Notes under the pieces: model-generated | The model's input: only the letters and a program-made list of their open reading frames with translations | The model's database searches: none | Told to the model about the DNA's origin: nothing | Position numbers and translations under genes: made by a program | NCBI RefSeq assembly: GCF_021919125.1 | Contig: NZ_CP083439.1 | Span: forward strand, 1,054,001 to 1,118,000 | From: Clavibacter sp. A6099 | GTDB lineage: Bacteria > Actinomycetota > Actinomycetes > Actinomycetales > Microbacteriaceae | Direction: 5' to 3' | Length of the DNA stretch: 64,000 nt | In this document: one piece after another, positions 26,035-35,148 of the stretch | Layout of the letters: every line of letters starts with the position of its first letter | Position numbering within the stretch: position 1 is the first letter of the stretch

Positions 26035-27477
26035 ATGGGATACGAGTTCGAGGCCAACCAGCGGATCGCGATCCTCGGAGGGGGTCCAGGCGGCTACGAG
26101 GCCGCCATCGCCGGAGCGCAGCTCGGCGCGGAGGTGACGCTGGTGGAGCGCGTGGGCGTCGGCGGCTCGGCCGTGATGACCGACGTCGTCCCCTCGAAGA
26201 CCCTCATCGCCACCGCGGAGGCCACCAACGCGCTCGGCGAGGCCGCCGACCTCGGCGTCCAGTTCTTCTCCCGCGGCGAGGCGACCCGTCGGCCCGTGCG
26301 CCCCGAGGTCGCGGTCAACCTGCAGGCCGTCAACGACCGCCTGCTGCGGCTCGCGCGCCAGCAGTCCGAGGACATGAAGTCGAGCCTCATCCGCGCGGGC
26401 GTCCGCATCGTGCAGGGCGAGGGCCGGCTCGACGGGCCGAACCGCATCATCGTCTCCACGGGCCGCGGTGGCGGACGAGGCACCGACTTCGACGAGATCG
26501 ACGCGGACACCACGGTCATCTCCACGGGCGCGAGTCCCCGCATCCTGGACACCGCGAAGCCCGACGGGGAGCGGATCCTCACCTGGACGCAGCTCTACAC
26601 GATGGACTGCGTGCCCGAGCACCTCATCGTCGTCGGATCCGGCGTCACGGGCGCCGAGTTCGCCTCGGCCTACACCGCGCTCGGCGCGAAGGTCACGCTC
26701 ATCTCCTCCCGCGACCAGGTCCTGCCCGGCGAGGACGCCGACGCGGCGCGCGTCATCGAGGACGTCTTCACCCGCAACGGCATGACCGTGCTCTCGAAGT
26801 CGCGCGCCGAGTCGGTCGTGCGCCAGGGCGACGGCGTGGTCGCGACGCTCAGCGACGGCCGCGTCGTCGAGGGCAGCCACTGCCTCATGGCGGTCGGATC
26901 CGTGCCGAACACGGCGGGCATCGGCCTCGAGGAGGCGGGCGTGCAGATGAGCGACTCCGGCCACATCCGCGTCAACCGCGTCGCGCGCACCTCGGTGCCG
27001 AGCGTCTACGCGGCGGGCGACTGCACCACGTTCCTGCCGCTCGCCTCGGTCGCGTCGATGCAGGGCCGCACGGCCGTCTACCACGCGATGGGCGACGCGG
27101 TCAGCCCCACCGAGCTCCGCAACGTGACCTCGAACATCTTCACGCAGCCGGAGATCGCGACGGTCGGCTGGTCGCAGAAGCAGATCGAGGAGGGGCTCGC
27201 GCAGGGCGACATCTACAAGCTGCCGCTCGCGTCCAACCCCCGCGCGAAGATGCAGAACGTGAAGGACGGCTTCGTGAAGCTGTTCGCCCGCACCGGCTCG
27301 GGCACGGTCATCGGCGGCGTCATCGTCGCCCCCAAGGCGAGCGAGCTGATCTTCCCGCTCGCCCTCGCCGTGGAGCACCGGCTCACGGTGGACGACGTCG
27401 CGCGCGCGTTCACCGTGTACCCGTCGCTCTCGGGCAGCATCTCCGACGCGGCGCGCGCGATGCACATCGTCCTCTGA
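26035..27477 (+). CDS. lpdA: LpdA-like NAD(P)H-quinone dehydrogenase (flavoprotein disulfide reductase family)
   Basis: A 480-residue FAD protein. The FAD fold ILGGGPGGYEAAIAG lies at residues 12-26, the NAD fold VVGSGVTGAEFASAY mid-protein, and YAAGDCTTFLPLASVASMQG binds FAD. The catalytic disulfide of lipoamide dehydrogenase (CxxxxC) is missing: the site reads VGGSAVMTDVVPSKTLIA. The same loss marks mycobacterial LpdA (Rv3303c), which reduces quinones. The frame is open upstream, but the ATG at 26035 matches the family N-terminus. It ends at a strong terminator shared with the convergent carboxylase gene. Confidence 0.9.
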   Translation: MGYEFEANQRIAILGGGPGGYEAAIAGAQLGAEVTLVERVGVGGSAVMTDVVPSKTLIATAEATNALGEAADLGVQFFSRGEATRRPVRPEVAVNLQAVNDRLLRLARQQSEDMKSSLIRAGVRIVQGEGRLDGPNRIIVSTGRGGGRGTDFDEIDADTTVISTGASPRILDTAKPDGERILTWTQLYTMDCVPEHLIVVGSGVTGAEFASAYTALGAKVTLISSRDQVLPGEDADAARVIEDVFTRNGMTVLSKSRAESVVRQGDGVVATLSDGRVVEGSHCLMAVGSVPNTAGIGLEEAGVQMSDSGHIRVNRVARTSVPSVYAAGDCTTFLPLASVASMQGRTAVYHAMGDAVSPTELRNVTSNIFTQPEIATVGWSQKQIEEGLAQGDIYKLPLASNPRAKMQNVKDGFVKLFARTGSGTVIGGVIVAPKASELIFPLALAVEHRLTVDDVARAFTVYPSLSGSISDAARAMHIVL

Positions 27478-27502
27478 CGCGTCGGCCGCACCGCGCGGCC
27501 CG

Positions 27503-27548
27503 CACGCGACGACGGCCGGCCCCCGAGGGGACCGGCCGTCGTCGCGTG
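27503..27548. terminator. Bidirectional terminator between lpdA and the carboxylase alpha gene
   Basis: A perfect 17-bp inverted repeat (27503-27519 and 27532-27548) with a 12-nt loop that can pair further (CCCC/GGGG). It lies 25 nt after the lpdA stop and 9 nt beyond the end of the convergent gene. Confidence 0.85.
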
Positions 27549-27557
27549 GTGCGCGGG

Positions 27558-29327
27558 TCAGACGATGTCGAGCAGCCGGTGCCCCGACGGGACGGTCTGC
27601 CCGACCTCGGCGGCGATCCCGGAGACGGTGCCCGCGGTGTGCGCCGTGAGCGGCTGCTCCATCTTCATCGCCTCGAGGACGACGAGGAGGTCGCCCTTGA
27701 CGACCTGCTGGCCCTCCTCGACCGCGAGCTTGACGACGGTGGCCTGCATGGGCGAGGTGACGGATCCGCCGCCCGAGGTGTCGACGGATCCGGACTGCTT
27801 GCGCCGGGCCGGGGCCGCCGCCGCGCGGCGGGACGAGGACGCGCCCGCGGCGGGCGCGAGGTCCTCGGGGAGGCTCACCTCGATGCGCTTGCCGCCGACC
27901 TCGACCACGACGGTGTGCCGGGCGGGAGCCTCGGCGGCGTCCTCCAGCGCGCCGGACCACGGCTCGATGGTGTTGTCGAACTCGGTCTCGATCCAGCGCG
28001 TGTAGACGGAGAAGGGCGCGCCGTCCGCCGGGGCGAAGGCCGCGTCGCGCACGATCGCGCGGTGGAAGGGGAGGACGGTGGGCAGGCCCTGCACCTCGAA
28101 CTCGTCGAGGGCGCGGCGCGAGCGCTCGAGGGCGTCCTCGCGGCTGGACCCCGTGACGATGAGCTTGGCGAGCAGCGAGTCGAACGCGCCCGAGATCACG
28201 TCACCGGCGCGGACGCCCGAGTCGACGCGCACGCCGGGGCCGCCGGGCGCCTGGAACACGTGCACGGGACCGGGAGCCGGGAAGAAGCCGCGGCCCGGGT
28301 CCTCGCCGTTGATCCGGAACTCGAACGAGTGGCCGCGCGGCGCCGGGTCCTCGTAGTCGATGAGGCCGCCCGCGGCGATGCGGAACTGCTCGCGCACGAG
28401 GTCGATGCCCGTGACCTCCTCGGAGACCGGGTGCTCGACCTGGAGGCGCGTGTTGACCTCGAGGAAGGAGATGGTGCCGTCCTGCGCGACGAGGAACTCG
28501 CACGTGCCGGCGCCGACGTAGCCGACCTCGCGCAGGATCGCCTTGGACGCGGCGTAGAGCTGGGCGTTCTGCTCGTCGGTGAGGAACGGCGCGGGCGCCT
28601 CCTCCACGAGCTTCTGGTGGCGGCGCTGCAGCGAGCAGTCCCTGGTGGAGATCACGACGACGTTCCCGGCCGAGTCGGCGAGGCACTGGGTCTCGACGTG
28701 CCGCGGGCGGTCGAGGTACTTCTCGACGAAGCACTCGCCGCGGCCGAACGCCGCGACGGCCTCGCGAGTGGCGGACTCGAACAGCTCCGGCACCTCCTCG
28801 CGGGTGCGGGCGACCTTCAGGCCGCGGCCGCCGCCGCCGAACGCCGCCTTGATGGCGACGGGCAGGCCGTGCACGTCGACGAAGTCGAGCACCTCGTCGG
28901 CGCCGGAGACGGGGTTGAGCGTGCCGGGGGCGAGCGGTGCGCCCACGCGCTCGGCGACGTGCCGGGCCGTGGTCTTGTCGCCGAGCTGCTGGATGGCGCT
29001 CGGGGACGGGCCGATCCAGGTGAGGCCGGCGTCGATGACCTGCTGGGCGAAGTCGGCGTTCTCGGCGAGGAACCCGTAGCCCGGGTGCACCGCGTCCGCG
29101 CCGGAGCGCCGGGCGATGGAGAGGAGCTTGGCGATGACGAGGTAGGTGTCGGCGCTCGTCTGCCCGTCGAGGGCGTACGCCTCGTCGGCGAGCGTGACGT
29201 GCAGCGCGTCGCGGTCCTGGTCCGCGTAGACGGCGACCGATCCGATCCCCGCATCCCTCGCCGCCCGGATGATGCGGACGGCGATCTCGCCCCGGTTGGC
29301 GATGAGGACCTTGTTCACACGCGTCAT
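27558..29327 (-). CDS. accA3: Acyl-CoA carboxylase alpha subunit (biotin carboxylase plus biotin carrier)
   Basis: A 589-residue fused protein that carboxylates its own biotin with ATP and bicarbonate. The biotin carboxylase domain begins [20 protein letters not shown], holds [13 protein letters not shown] as ATP-grasp loop and [12 protein letters not shown] as active site. A linker of about 80 residues leads to the carrier domain, where Lys555 in [10 protein letters not shown] is biotinylated. The start at 29327 is preceded by TAGGCT at 8 nt. Beta and epsilon subunits and birA lie at 35445-38178. Confidence 0.95.
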   Translation of the reverse strand: MTRVNKVLIANRGEIAVRIIRAARDAGIGSVAVYADQDRDALHVTLADEAYALDGQTSADTYLVIAKLLSIARRSGADAVHPGYGFLAENADFAQQVIDAGLTWIGPSPSAIQQLGDKTTARHVAERVGAPLAPGTLNPVSGADEVLDFVDVHGLPVAIKAAFGGGGRGLKVARTREEVPELFESATREAVAAFGRGECFVEKYLDRPRHVETQCLADSAGNVVVISTRDCSLQRRHQKLVEEAPAPFLTDEQNAQLYAASKAILREVGYVGAGTCEFLVAQDGTISFLEVNTRLQVEHPVSEEVTGIDLVREQFRIAAGGLIDYEDPAPRGHSFEFRINGEDPGRGFFPAPGPVHVFQAPGGPGVRVDSGVRAGDVISGAFDSLLAKLIVTGSSREDALERSRRALDEFEVQGLPTVLPFHRAIVRDAAFAPADGAPFSVYTRWIETEFDNTIEPWSGALEDAAEAPARHTVVVEVGGKRIEVSLPEDLAPAAGASSSRRAAAAPARRKQSGSVDTSGGGSVTSPMQATVVKLAVEEGQQVVKGDLLVVLEAMKMEQPLTAHTAGTVSGIAAEVGQTVPSGHRLLDIV

Positions 29328-29449
29328 GAGACCCCAGCCTAGGGTGCGTGCAGCGCCCGGCTTCGGAGGGTCCGCACAAACATGAGGGGCCGTCGGGTAG
29401 GCGCGCCCACAACCCGCCGGTCGCGTCGCGCCCCTGGCATGATCGACGC

Positions 29450-29977
29450 ATGACCGCACCCGGCACCGGCGACGACGACGCGCGTGCCGCAGCGGCCGAC
29501 CTCCGGGAGCTGCTGGCTGCCACGGTCGCCGAGCTGCAGGCACGCCGCGCGCCCGACGAGGCGCTCGCCGAGGTGCGCGCCAAGCGCTCGTTCGGGCCCA
29601 TCAAGCGGCAGCCGGCCATGGTGCCGGTCGGCCGGGCCTGGCGCCTCGGCGTGCTGCTCCTCTCGGCCGACGGATCCCTCCGCCGCACCGGCAGCATCAC
29701 GCGCGCCGTGGAGCCCACGCGATCGCAGGGCCTGGACTCGGGAGTCGAGGCGCGCAAGGAGGCGAGGCGCCAGGCCGTCCGCGCCTTCGAGGAGGGCGAC
29801 GCGGTCGACTACGACTGGGAGCCGATCGCGCTCGACGCGGCGTCGCTCGCGCGCGGATCCGGGCCCCTCAGCCTGCGCGGCCGCGAGCTCCGCGTGCAGT
29901 GGGGGCCGGCCGCGCACGAGACGCGGGCGCTCGACGCGTACCTCGCCGACCGCATCGAGGTCCTCGGGATGGGCTGA
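29450..29977 (+). CDS. Conserved-looking protein of unknown function
   Basis: A 175-residue soluble protein that I do not recognise. Strong codon bias supports coding. The first 45 residues look helical and charged (Ala/Glu/Arg-rich), a central stretch [20 protein letters not shown] looks like beta strands, and the part near [18 protein letters not shown] is a charged helix. No membrane segment, signal peptide or Cys is apparent. The ATG at 29450 has CATGAT 6 nt upstream, an imperfect match to the leaderless pattern. It is divergent from the carboxylase alpha gene and convergent with maf. Confidence 0.65.
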   Translation: MTAPGTGDDDARAAAADLRELLAATVAELQARRAPDEALAEVRAKRSFGPIKRQPAMVPVGRAWRLGVLLLSADGSLRRTGSITRAVEPTRSQGLDSGVEARKEARRQAVRAFEEGDAVDYDWEPIALDAASLARGSGPLSLRGRELRVQWGPAAHETRALDAYLADRIEVLGMG

Positions 29978-29999
29978 CGCCCGCCGGCGCGCCCGCCGC

Positions 30000-30671
30000 T
30001 CAGACGAGCCGCGCCTCCACGGCACCCTGCCGGTTCCAGAGGTCCGTCCACTCCGTGCCGAGCTCCCGGACGAGACCGCGCAGCGTGGGCAGCGACAGGC
30101 CGACGACCGTGCTCGGGTCGCCCTGGATCCGCTCGATGAAGGCGGCGCCGAGGCTGTCGATGGTGAACGACCCGGCGACGAGCAGCGGCTCGCCCGTCGC
30201 GACGTAGGCGTCGATCTCCGCATCGGTGATGTCGGCGCGGAAGCGCACGTCCGCGACGGCCGCGCGCCCGATGCCGCGCACGATGCGGCCGTCGGCCACC
30301 TCCATCAGCCAGTGCCCGGAGTGCAGCCGCCCCTCCCGACCGCGCTGCGCCCGCCAGCGCTCGGTGGCGCGCTCGACGGTGTGCGGCTTGCCGTGCACGA
30401 GGCCGTCGATCTCGAAGGCCGAGTCGCCGCCGAGCACGAGTCCCGTGATCGGCGCACCCGCGACGAGCTGCCCGACGACCGCCTCGGCCTTGGCGCGCGC
30501 GAGCAGCTGCACCATGTCCTCGGGGCCGAGCGGTCCCTGACTCACCTCGGCCGCCGCGACGGCCGCGGGCTCGTCGACGTCGGACGGCAGCACGACGGGC
30601 TCGATGCCGGCGGAGCGCAGCAGGGCCAGGCGGGCGGGGGAAGTGGAGGCGAGGTGGAGGCGCGTGGTCAC
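30000..30671 (-). CDS. maf: Maf-family nucleoside triphosphate pyrophosphatase
   Basis: A 223-residue house-cleaning enzyme that hydrolyses unwanted NTPs, often dTTP and UTP. Motifs are LASTSPARLALLRSAG at the N-terminus, DVDEPAA, LARAKAEAV, and LGGDSAFEIDGLVHGKPHT followed by ERATERW. It starts at GTG 30671. It lies between the carboxylase alpha gene and the beta/epsilon pair; as I recall the same neighbour occurs in mycobacteria. The role in septum formation is historical and unproven here. Confidence 0.9.
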   Translation of the reverse strand: MTTRLHLASTSPARLALLRSAGIEPVVLPSDVDEPAAVAAAEVSQGPLGPEDMVQLLARAKAEAVVGQLVAGAPITGLVLGGDSAFEIDGLVHGKPHTVERATERWRAQRGREGRLHSGHWLMEVADGRIVRGIGRAAVADVRFRADITDAEIDAYVATGEPLLVAGSFTIDSLGAAFIERIQGDPSTVVGLSLPTLRGLVRELGTEWTDLWNRQGAVEARLV

Positions 30672-30742
30672 GCCGACATGGTGGCACGCCCGTCCCGCAC
30701 CGCGCGTCCCGGGGACGCCTCCGCGTGTGTCAGGGTTGCCGC

Positions 30743-31990
30743 ATGGGTGAGCAGGTGGGCCGCGAGGTCGAGGTGGACGTGACGAACATGGCGCACGGAG
30801 GGGTGTCCGTGGCCAGGCACGACGGCCGGGTGATCTTCGTCTCGGACGCGATCCCCGGCGAGCGGGTGCGGGCGCGCATCACCGAGGACTCGAAGAAGTC
30901 CTTCTGGCGCGCGGACACGGTCGAGGTGCTCGACGCGTCGCCGCACCGCCGGCCGCACGTCTGGGCCGAGGCCTCCGTCGACCGCGCCCCCGAGGACCGC
31001 GTCGGCGGCGCCGAGCTCGGCCACATCCGCCTCGCCCACCAGCGCGAGCTCAAGCGCCAGGTCGTGGTCGACTCGCTGTCCCGGATGGCGCACGTCGACA
31101 TGGACGTCGAGGTCCAGGCGCTCCCCGGCGACGACGAGTCCGACGGGCTCGGCTGGCGCACGCGCGTCAGCCTGCACGTGGCCGACGACGGCCTGGTCGG
31201 CCCGTACGCCTCGCGCTCGCATCGGGTGATCCCCGTCGAGACGCTCCCGCTCGCCACGGCCGGCGTCAACGGCGCGGCGCCGTTCGGGCAGCGCTTCCCC
31301 GGAGTCGAGGGGATCGACCTCGTCGCCCCCTCCGACGGCCACGTGCGCATGCTCCTCATCGACGGCAAGCCGCAGCGCCGCGACACCATCACCGAGCGCG
31401 TCCACGACCGCGAGTTCAAGCTGGAGGCCGGCGGCTTCTGGCAGGTGCACCGCCGTGCCGCCGAGACCCTCTACGACGCCGTCCAGTCCTCCATCGACGA
31501 GGCCCTCTTCGACCCGCGCGCCGCGAACCTCGACCTCTACGGCGGGGTCGGGCTCCTGGCCGCGGCCGTGGGCGACCGCTTCGGCGACACCGTGCGGATC
31601 ACGAGCGTGGAGAGCGACGAGGTCGCGACCGAGTTCGCCGGCGACAACCTGGCGGAGTGGGTGGGCGCCGCGTCGCTCACGGCGCGCGTCGACCGCTACC
31701 TGCAGAACCTAGTCCGCGAGGCGAGCCCCGCCGAGCGTCGTCGCCTGCAGGCGGCGACCGTCGTCCTCGACCCGCCGCGCGCGGGCGCGAAGAAGCCCGT
31801 CGTCGACGCGCTCGCCGAGCTGCGCCCGGCGCAGGTCGTCTACGTGGCGTGCGATCCCGTCGCACTGGCCCGCGACGTGGCGCTGTTCGCCGAGCGCGGC
31901 TACGAGCTCCGCTCGGTGCGGTCGTTCGACCTCTTCCCGCACACCCACCACGTCGAGAGCGTGGCCGTGCTGGTGCCCGCCGCCTCCTGA
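30743..31990 (+). CDS. TrmA/RlmD-type RNA (uracil-5-)methyltransferase with TRAM domain, Fe-S cysteines absent
   Basis: A 415-residue SAM-dependent RNA methyltransferase. Residues 1-65 form a TRAM RNA-binding domain; the catalytic domain has LYGGVGLLAAAVGDRFG for SAM, VVLDPPRAGAKKPV, and CDPVALARD with the catalytic Cys. The linker that in RlmD-like enzymes holds four Cys for a [4Fe-4S] cluster (residues 70-96 here) reads without any Cys (VGGAELGHIRLAHQ). The start ATG at 30743 is preceded by CAGGGT at 6 nt. Target site in rRNA or tRNA cannot be told. Confidence 0.87.
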   Translation: MGEQVGREVEVDVTNMAHGGVSVARHDGRVIFVSDAIPGERVRARITEDSKKSFWRADTVEVLDASPHRRPHVWAEASVDRAPEDRVGGAELGHIRLAHQRELKRQVVVDSLSRMAHVDMDVEVQALPGDDESDGLGWRTRVSLHVADDGLVGPYASRSHRVIPVETLPLATAGVNGAAPFGQRFPGVEGIDLVAPSDGHVRMLLIDGKPQRRDTITERVHDREFKLEAGGFWQVHRRAAETLYDAVQSSIDEALFDPRAANLDLYGGVGLLAAAVGDRFGDTVRITSVESDEVATEFAGDNLAEWVGAASLTARVDRYLQNLVREASPAERRRLQAATVVLDPPRAGAKKPVVDALAELRPAQVVYVACDPVALARDVALFAERGYELRSVRSFDLFPHTHHVESVAVLVPAAS

Positions 31991-32030
31991 CCGGGGCATC
32001 CGCCGCCGAGGGGACGCGGCGGACGGGCGA

Positions 32031-32036
32031 TACAGT
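32031..32036 (+). promoter_or_regulatory. -10 candidate for the two-component operon (TACAGT)
   Basis: TACAGT would give a leader of about 45 nt before the regulator ATG at 32089. A nearly identical GATACAGTGGG string occurs at 62277-62287 before the third gtrA gene. Confidence 0.4.
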
Positions 32037-32088
32037 GGGCGAGGCGATCGTCGGAGCTCGACGGCACCACGCGACGAGGGGGATCCGG

Positions 32089-32793
32089 ATGACCGAGACC
32101 ACGCAGGGATCCGATCAGGTGACCGAAGGCCGTCCGCCCGTCCGCGTCGCCGTCGTCGACGACCACGAGTCGGTGCGGCTCGGCCTCAAGGCCGCGTGCG
32201 TCGACGCCGGGTTCGAGTTCATCCTCGCGGCCGCGAACGCCCGCGAGCTCGTCGAGGGCCTGGTCGGCCGGGAGTGCGACGTCGTCGTCCTCGACCTCTC
32301 GCTGGGGGACGGCTCCTCCGTCACCGACAACGTCAAGGCCGCGCAGGGCACGGGTGCCGCGGTGCTCGTCCACAGCATCGCCGACCGCGTCGCGAGCGTC
32401 CGCGAGGCGCTCGCCGCCGGTGCCGCCGGGGTGATCCCCAAGTCGTCGGCCACGCAGACCGTCATGGCGGCCGTCGCCACCGTCGCGCGCGGCGACGTGC
32501 TCAACAACCTGGAGTGGGCGACCGCCATCGACGCGGACCGCGACTTCGCGAAGGCCCAGCTCGGCCGGCGCGAGCGCGACGTGCTCCACCTGTACGCCTC
32601 CGGCCTGCCGCTCAAGCTCGTCGCGCAGCAGCTGGGCATCGCGAACAGCACGGCGCGCGAGTACCTCGACCGGATCCGCGTGAAGTACGTCGAGGTCGGC
32701 CGCCCCGCCCCCACCAAGGTCGACCTGCTCCGCCGCGCCGTGGAGGACGGCATCCTCCCGGGACTGGACCAGGACGGCGGCGATGGCCGCTAG
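32089..32793 (+). CDS. NarL/LuxR-type response regulator
   Basis: A 234-residue DNA-binding regulator. The receiver domain shows the acidic pair Asp24-Asp25, phospho-acceptor Asp69 in VVVLDLSLGD, and Lys118 in VIPKSS. A LuxR-type helix-turn-helix runs from about residue 158, with LGIANSTAREYLDRIRVKY as the recognition region. Its frame is open far upstream; the ATG at 32089 starts just before the receiver fold and follows GAGGGGGAT. It overlaps the kinase gene by 11 nt. Confidence 0.92.
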   Translation: MTETTQGSDQVTEGRPPVRVAVVDDHESVRLGLKAACVDAGFEFILAAANARELVEGLVGRECDVVVLDLSLGDGSSVTDNVKAAQGTGAAVLVHSIADRVASVREALAAGAAGVIPKSSATQTVMAAVATVARGDVLNNLEWATAIDADRDFAKAQLGRRERDVLHLYASGLPLKLVAQQLGIANSTAREYLDRIRVKYVEVGRPAPTKVDLLRRAVEDGILPGLDQDGGDGR

Positions 32794-34129
32794 GCCTCCG
32801 GCCAGCGCGCCGCGCTCCGCGGCTCCCGTGACGCGCGCCCTCGCCGGCGCCCCGCCGCGGACCCCCGACAACCCCATCAGCCTCGCCCGCATCGAGACGA
32901 TCCTCGGCCGCGGCGCCAGCGCGTTCGGCCTCCTCTTCGCCCTCCAGTCGCTGCAGGTCATCAACGGCCAGCTGGACGCCATGCGCCCGGCCTGGAGCAT
33001 CGCCTTCCTGGTGGTGTTCTTCGGCAGCCTCGTCTGGACCTGCGTCGCCGGCGTGATCCGCCGCGGGGTCGTGCCCGCGCATGCGACCGTCGCCCTGGTC
33101 TTCGTCCTCGCGCTCGCGACGTGGCCGTTCGCGATCGTGCCGGAGACCCTCTCGACCGTCCCGCAGCCGTTCCTCTACCAGGAGCTCACGGTGGCGACCA
33201 CGTGCGCCGCGATGGCGTTCCGCCTCTGGATCGCGGTGATCTACACGGTCGCCGTGCCGCTCGGGCTCGGCTTCCTCGAGGTGGCGCTGCGCCACGGCGT
33301 GATCACGCCGCTCGACTCGTTCCTGCAGGTCCTCTACTCGATCATCCTCGGCGGCTCGGTCCTGATGATCGTCACGGTGCTCCGACAGGCGGCCCTCGGG
33401 GTCGACTGGGCGCAGGGCACCGCGCTGACGCGCTACTCGCACGCGGTGCGCCAGCACGCCACGGAGGTGGAGCGCGTGCAGGTCGACGCGATCGTGCACG
33501 ACAGCGTGCTCACCACGCTGCTCTCGGCGGCCCGCACCGCGGATCCGGCGGCCCGGAAGCTCGCCGCCACGATGGCCGCGAACGCGATGGGGCACCTGGC
33601 CGCGGCGGAGCAGGGCACGGACGACGACGCCTCGGTGCCCCTCCGCGCCGTCGCGAAGCGCATCGTCGACGCCGCCTCCGCGCTCTCCGCGCCGTTCGTC
33701 CTCGAGACGCGCGACCTCGGCGCGCGCACGGTCCCGGTGGCCACGGCCGAGGCCATCTACTCCGCGGCGGTGCAGGCGATGATGAACAGCCTCCAGCACG
33801 CCGGCACCTCGGCCGAGAGCATCACCCGGATGCTCGTCATCTCCGGCCACGGCGACGAGGGCGTGGCGATCGACGTCGTCGACGACGGCGTCGGATTCGA
33901 CCAGCGCCGCATCCCCACGGAGCGCTTGGGGCTCCGCGTGTCCATCAAGGAGCGCGTGGCGCAGGCCGGCGGGCTCGTCACCATCGACTCGGCGCCGGGG
34001 GAGGGCACGGCCGTGCGGATCCGCTGGCCCGCCCCGGCGGACGCCGCCGTGCCCGATCGCCCCCTCCTCCCCGGGGACCTCGACGCGTCCCCGACCGAAC
34101 GGCCGGATCGCGAGAGGGGCAACCGGTGA
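32783..34129 (+). CDS. Membrane sensor histidine kinase
   Basis: A 448-residue kinase. About six membrane segments cover residues 40-200, with almost no external domain, so the signal is probably sensed in or at the membrane. The likely phospho-His is His239 in VQVDAIVHDSVLTTLL, similar to HisKA_3 kinases paired with NarL-type regulators. The ATPase domain has the N-box QAMMNSLQHAG, DVVDDGVGFD and GEGTAVRI. The ATG at 32783 lies inside the regulator gene, and the stop overlaps the next gene by 4 nt (GTGA). Confidence 0.9.
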   Translation: MAARPPASAPRSAAPVTRALAGAPPRTPDNPISLARIETILGRGASAFGLLFALQSLQVINGQLDAMRPAWSIAFLVVFFGSLVWTCVAGVIRRGVVPAHATVALVFVLALATWPFAIVPETLSTVPQPFLYQELTVATTCAAMAFRLWIAVIYTVAVPLGLGFLEVALRHGVITPLDSFLQVLYSIILGGSVLMIVTVLRQAALGVDWAQGTALTRYSHAVRQHATEVERVQVDAIVHDSVLTTLLSAARTADPAARKLAATMAANAMGHLAAAEQGTDDDASVPLRAVAKRIVDAASALSAPFVLETRDLGARTVPVATAEAIYSAAVQAMMNSLQHAGTSAESITRMLVISGHGDEGVAIDVVDDGVGFDQRRIPTERLGLRVSIKERVAQAGGLVTIDSAPGEGTAVRIRWPAPADAAVPDRPLLPGDLDASPTERPDRERGNR

Positions 34130-35148
34130 TCGTCGTCCCGCGCTCGATCGTGCTGGGCCTCGCCGCCCTCTTCTCGGCGTACCACGTGGTGCTCGCGCTG
34201 GTTGCGATCGGTGCCCCAGCGGATCCGGCCGTCACGCTCGTCGCGGTCGCGCTGTACCTCGTCGCCACGCTCATGAGCCTGTGGCCCACGAGCCCCACGG
34301 TGATGCCCGTCTGGCTCGCCTCGTTCAACCTCGCCGTGGCGACGGTCGTGCCCGTCCTCGTGACCAGCCAGCTCACGCCCGGGCCGCTCGCGCCGTTCAC
34401 CACGTGGCACGTCGCCGCGGTCGGCACGCTGATGACCATCACCTCCGCCCGCCGTCGTCAGGGCTTCGCGTGGGCGGGCATCGTGATCCTCGCGGTCCAG
34501 ACCGTGCTCTGGGGCGGCCCGGGTGGGCTCGTCGCATACGGCGTCACGGGCAGCGCGCTGTGGGTGGCCGTCTCGCACGTCCTCGCGCACGCCCTCGCCA
34601 AGGCCGCACGCGACGCCCGGCAGTTCCATCGCGCCGAGCGCGAGGCGGCGGACTGGCAGGCGGCGCAGGAGGCGCACCTCTACGAGCGGCAGTTCCGGCT
34701 CCGCCAGACCAGCCGGATGGCCGTCCCCATGCTCCGCCGCATCGTGGAGACGGGCGGCGACCTCTCCCCGGAGGAGCGGCAGGAGTGCCTGTACCTCGAG
34801 GGCGCGATCCGCGACGAGATCCGCGGGCGCACGCTCCTCAACGACGCCGTCCGCGAGCAGGTCATGCTCGCCCGGCGCCGCGGGGCGGTCGTCACGCTCC
34901 TGGACGAGGGCGGCATCGACGACCTCGACGACGCCACGCGCGACGTCGTGCTCGACCGGCTGGCCGCCGCCGTGCGGGACACGCGGGCGGACAAGATCAT
35001 CGCCCGGACGGTGCCAGAGGGATCCGACACCGCCATAACCGTCGTCGGCCTGAGCGTCGCGGGCGACGGCAGCGCGAGCCTCCTGGGCAGCGACGACCTG
35101 GACGACGAGGTCGACCTGTGGCTGGAGATCCCGCGCCCGCGCACCTGA
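34126..35148 (+). CDS. Membrane protein of the two-component operon, kinase-like third partner
   Basis: A 340-residue protein starting at the GTG that overlaps the kinase stop. Residues 1-150 contain four to five membrane helices; a charged helix (ARQFHRAEREAADWQAAQEA) follows, then a soluble domain of about 170 residues. That domain has a helical pair (LYLEGAIRDEIRGRTLLNDA) and strands (RRGAVVTLLDEGG) arranged like a diverged GHKL fold, but I see no phospho-His box and no clear G-boxes. It could bind the kinase, sense a ligand, or be a degenerate kinase. Its role is unknown. Confidence 0.8.
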   Translation: MIVVPRSIVLGLAALFSAYHVVLALVAIGAPADPAVTLVAVALYLVATLMSLWPTSPTVMPVWLASFNLAVATVVPVLVTSQLTPGPLAPFTTWHVAAVGTLMTITSARRRQGFAWAGIVILAVQTVLWGGPGGLVAYGVTGSALWVAVSHVLAHALAKAARDARQFHRAEREAADWQAAQEAHLYERQFRLRQTSRMAVPMLRRIVETGGDLSPEERQECLYLEGAIRDEIRGRTLLNDAVREQVMLARRRGAVVTLLDEGGIDDLDDATRDVVLDRLAAAVRDTRADKIIARTVPEGSDTAITVVGLSVAGDGSASLLGSDDLDDEVDLWLEIPRPRT

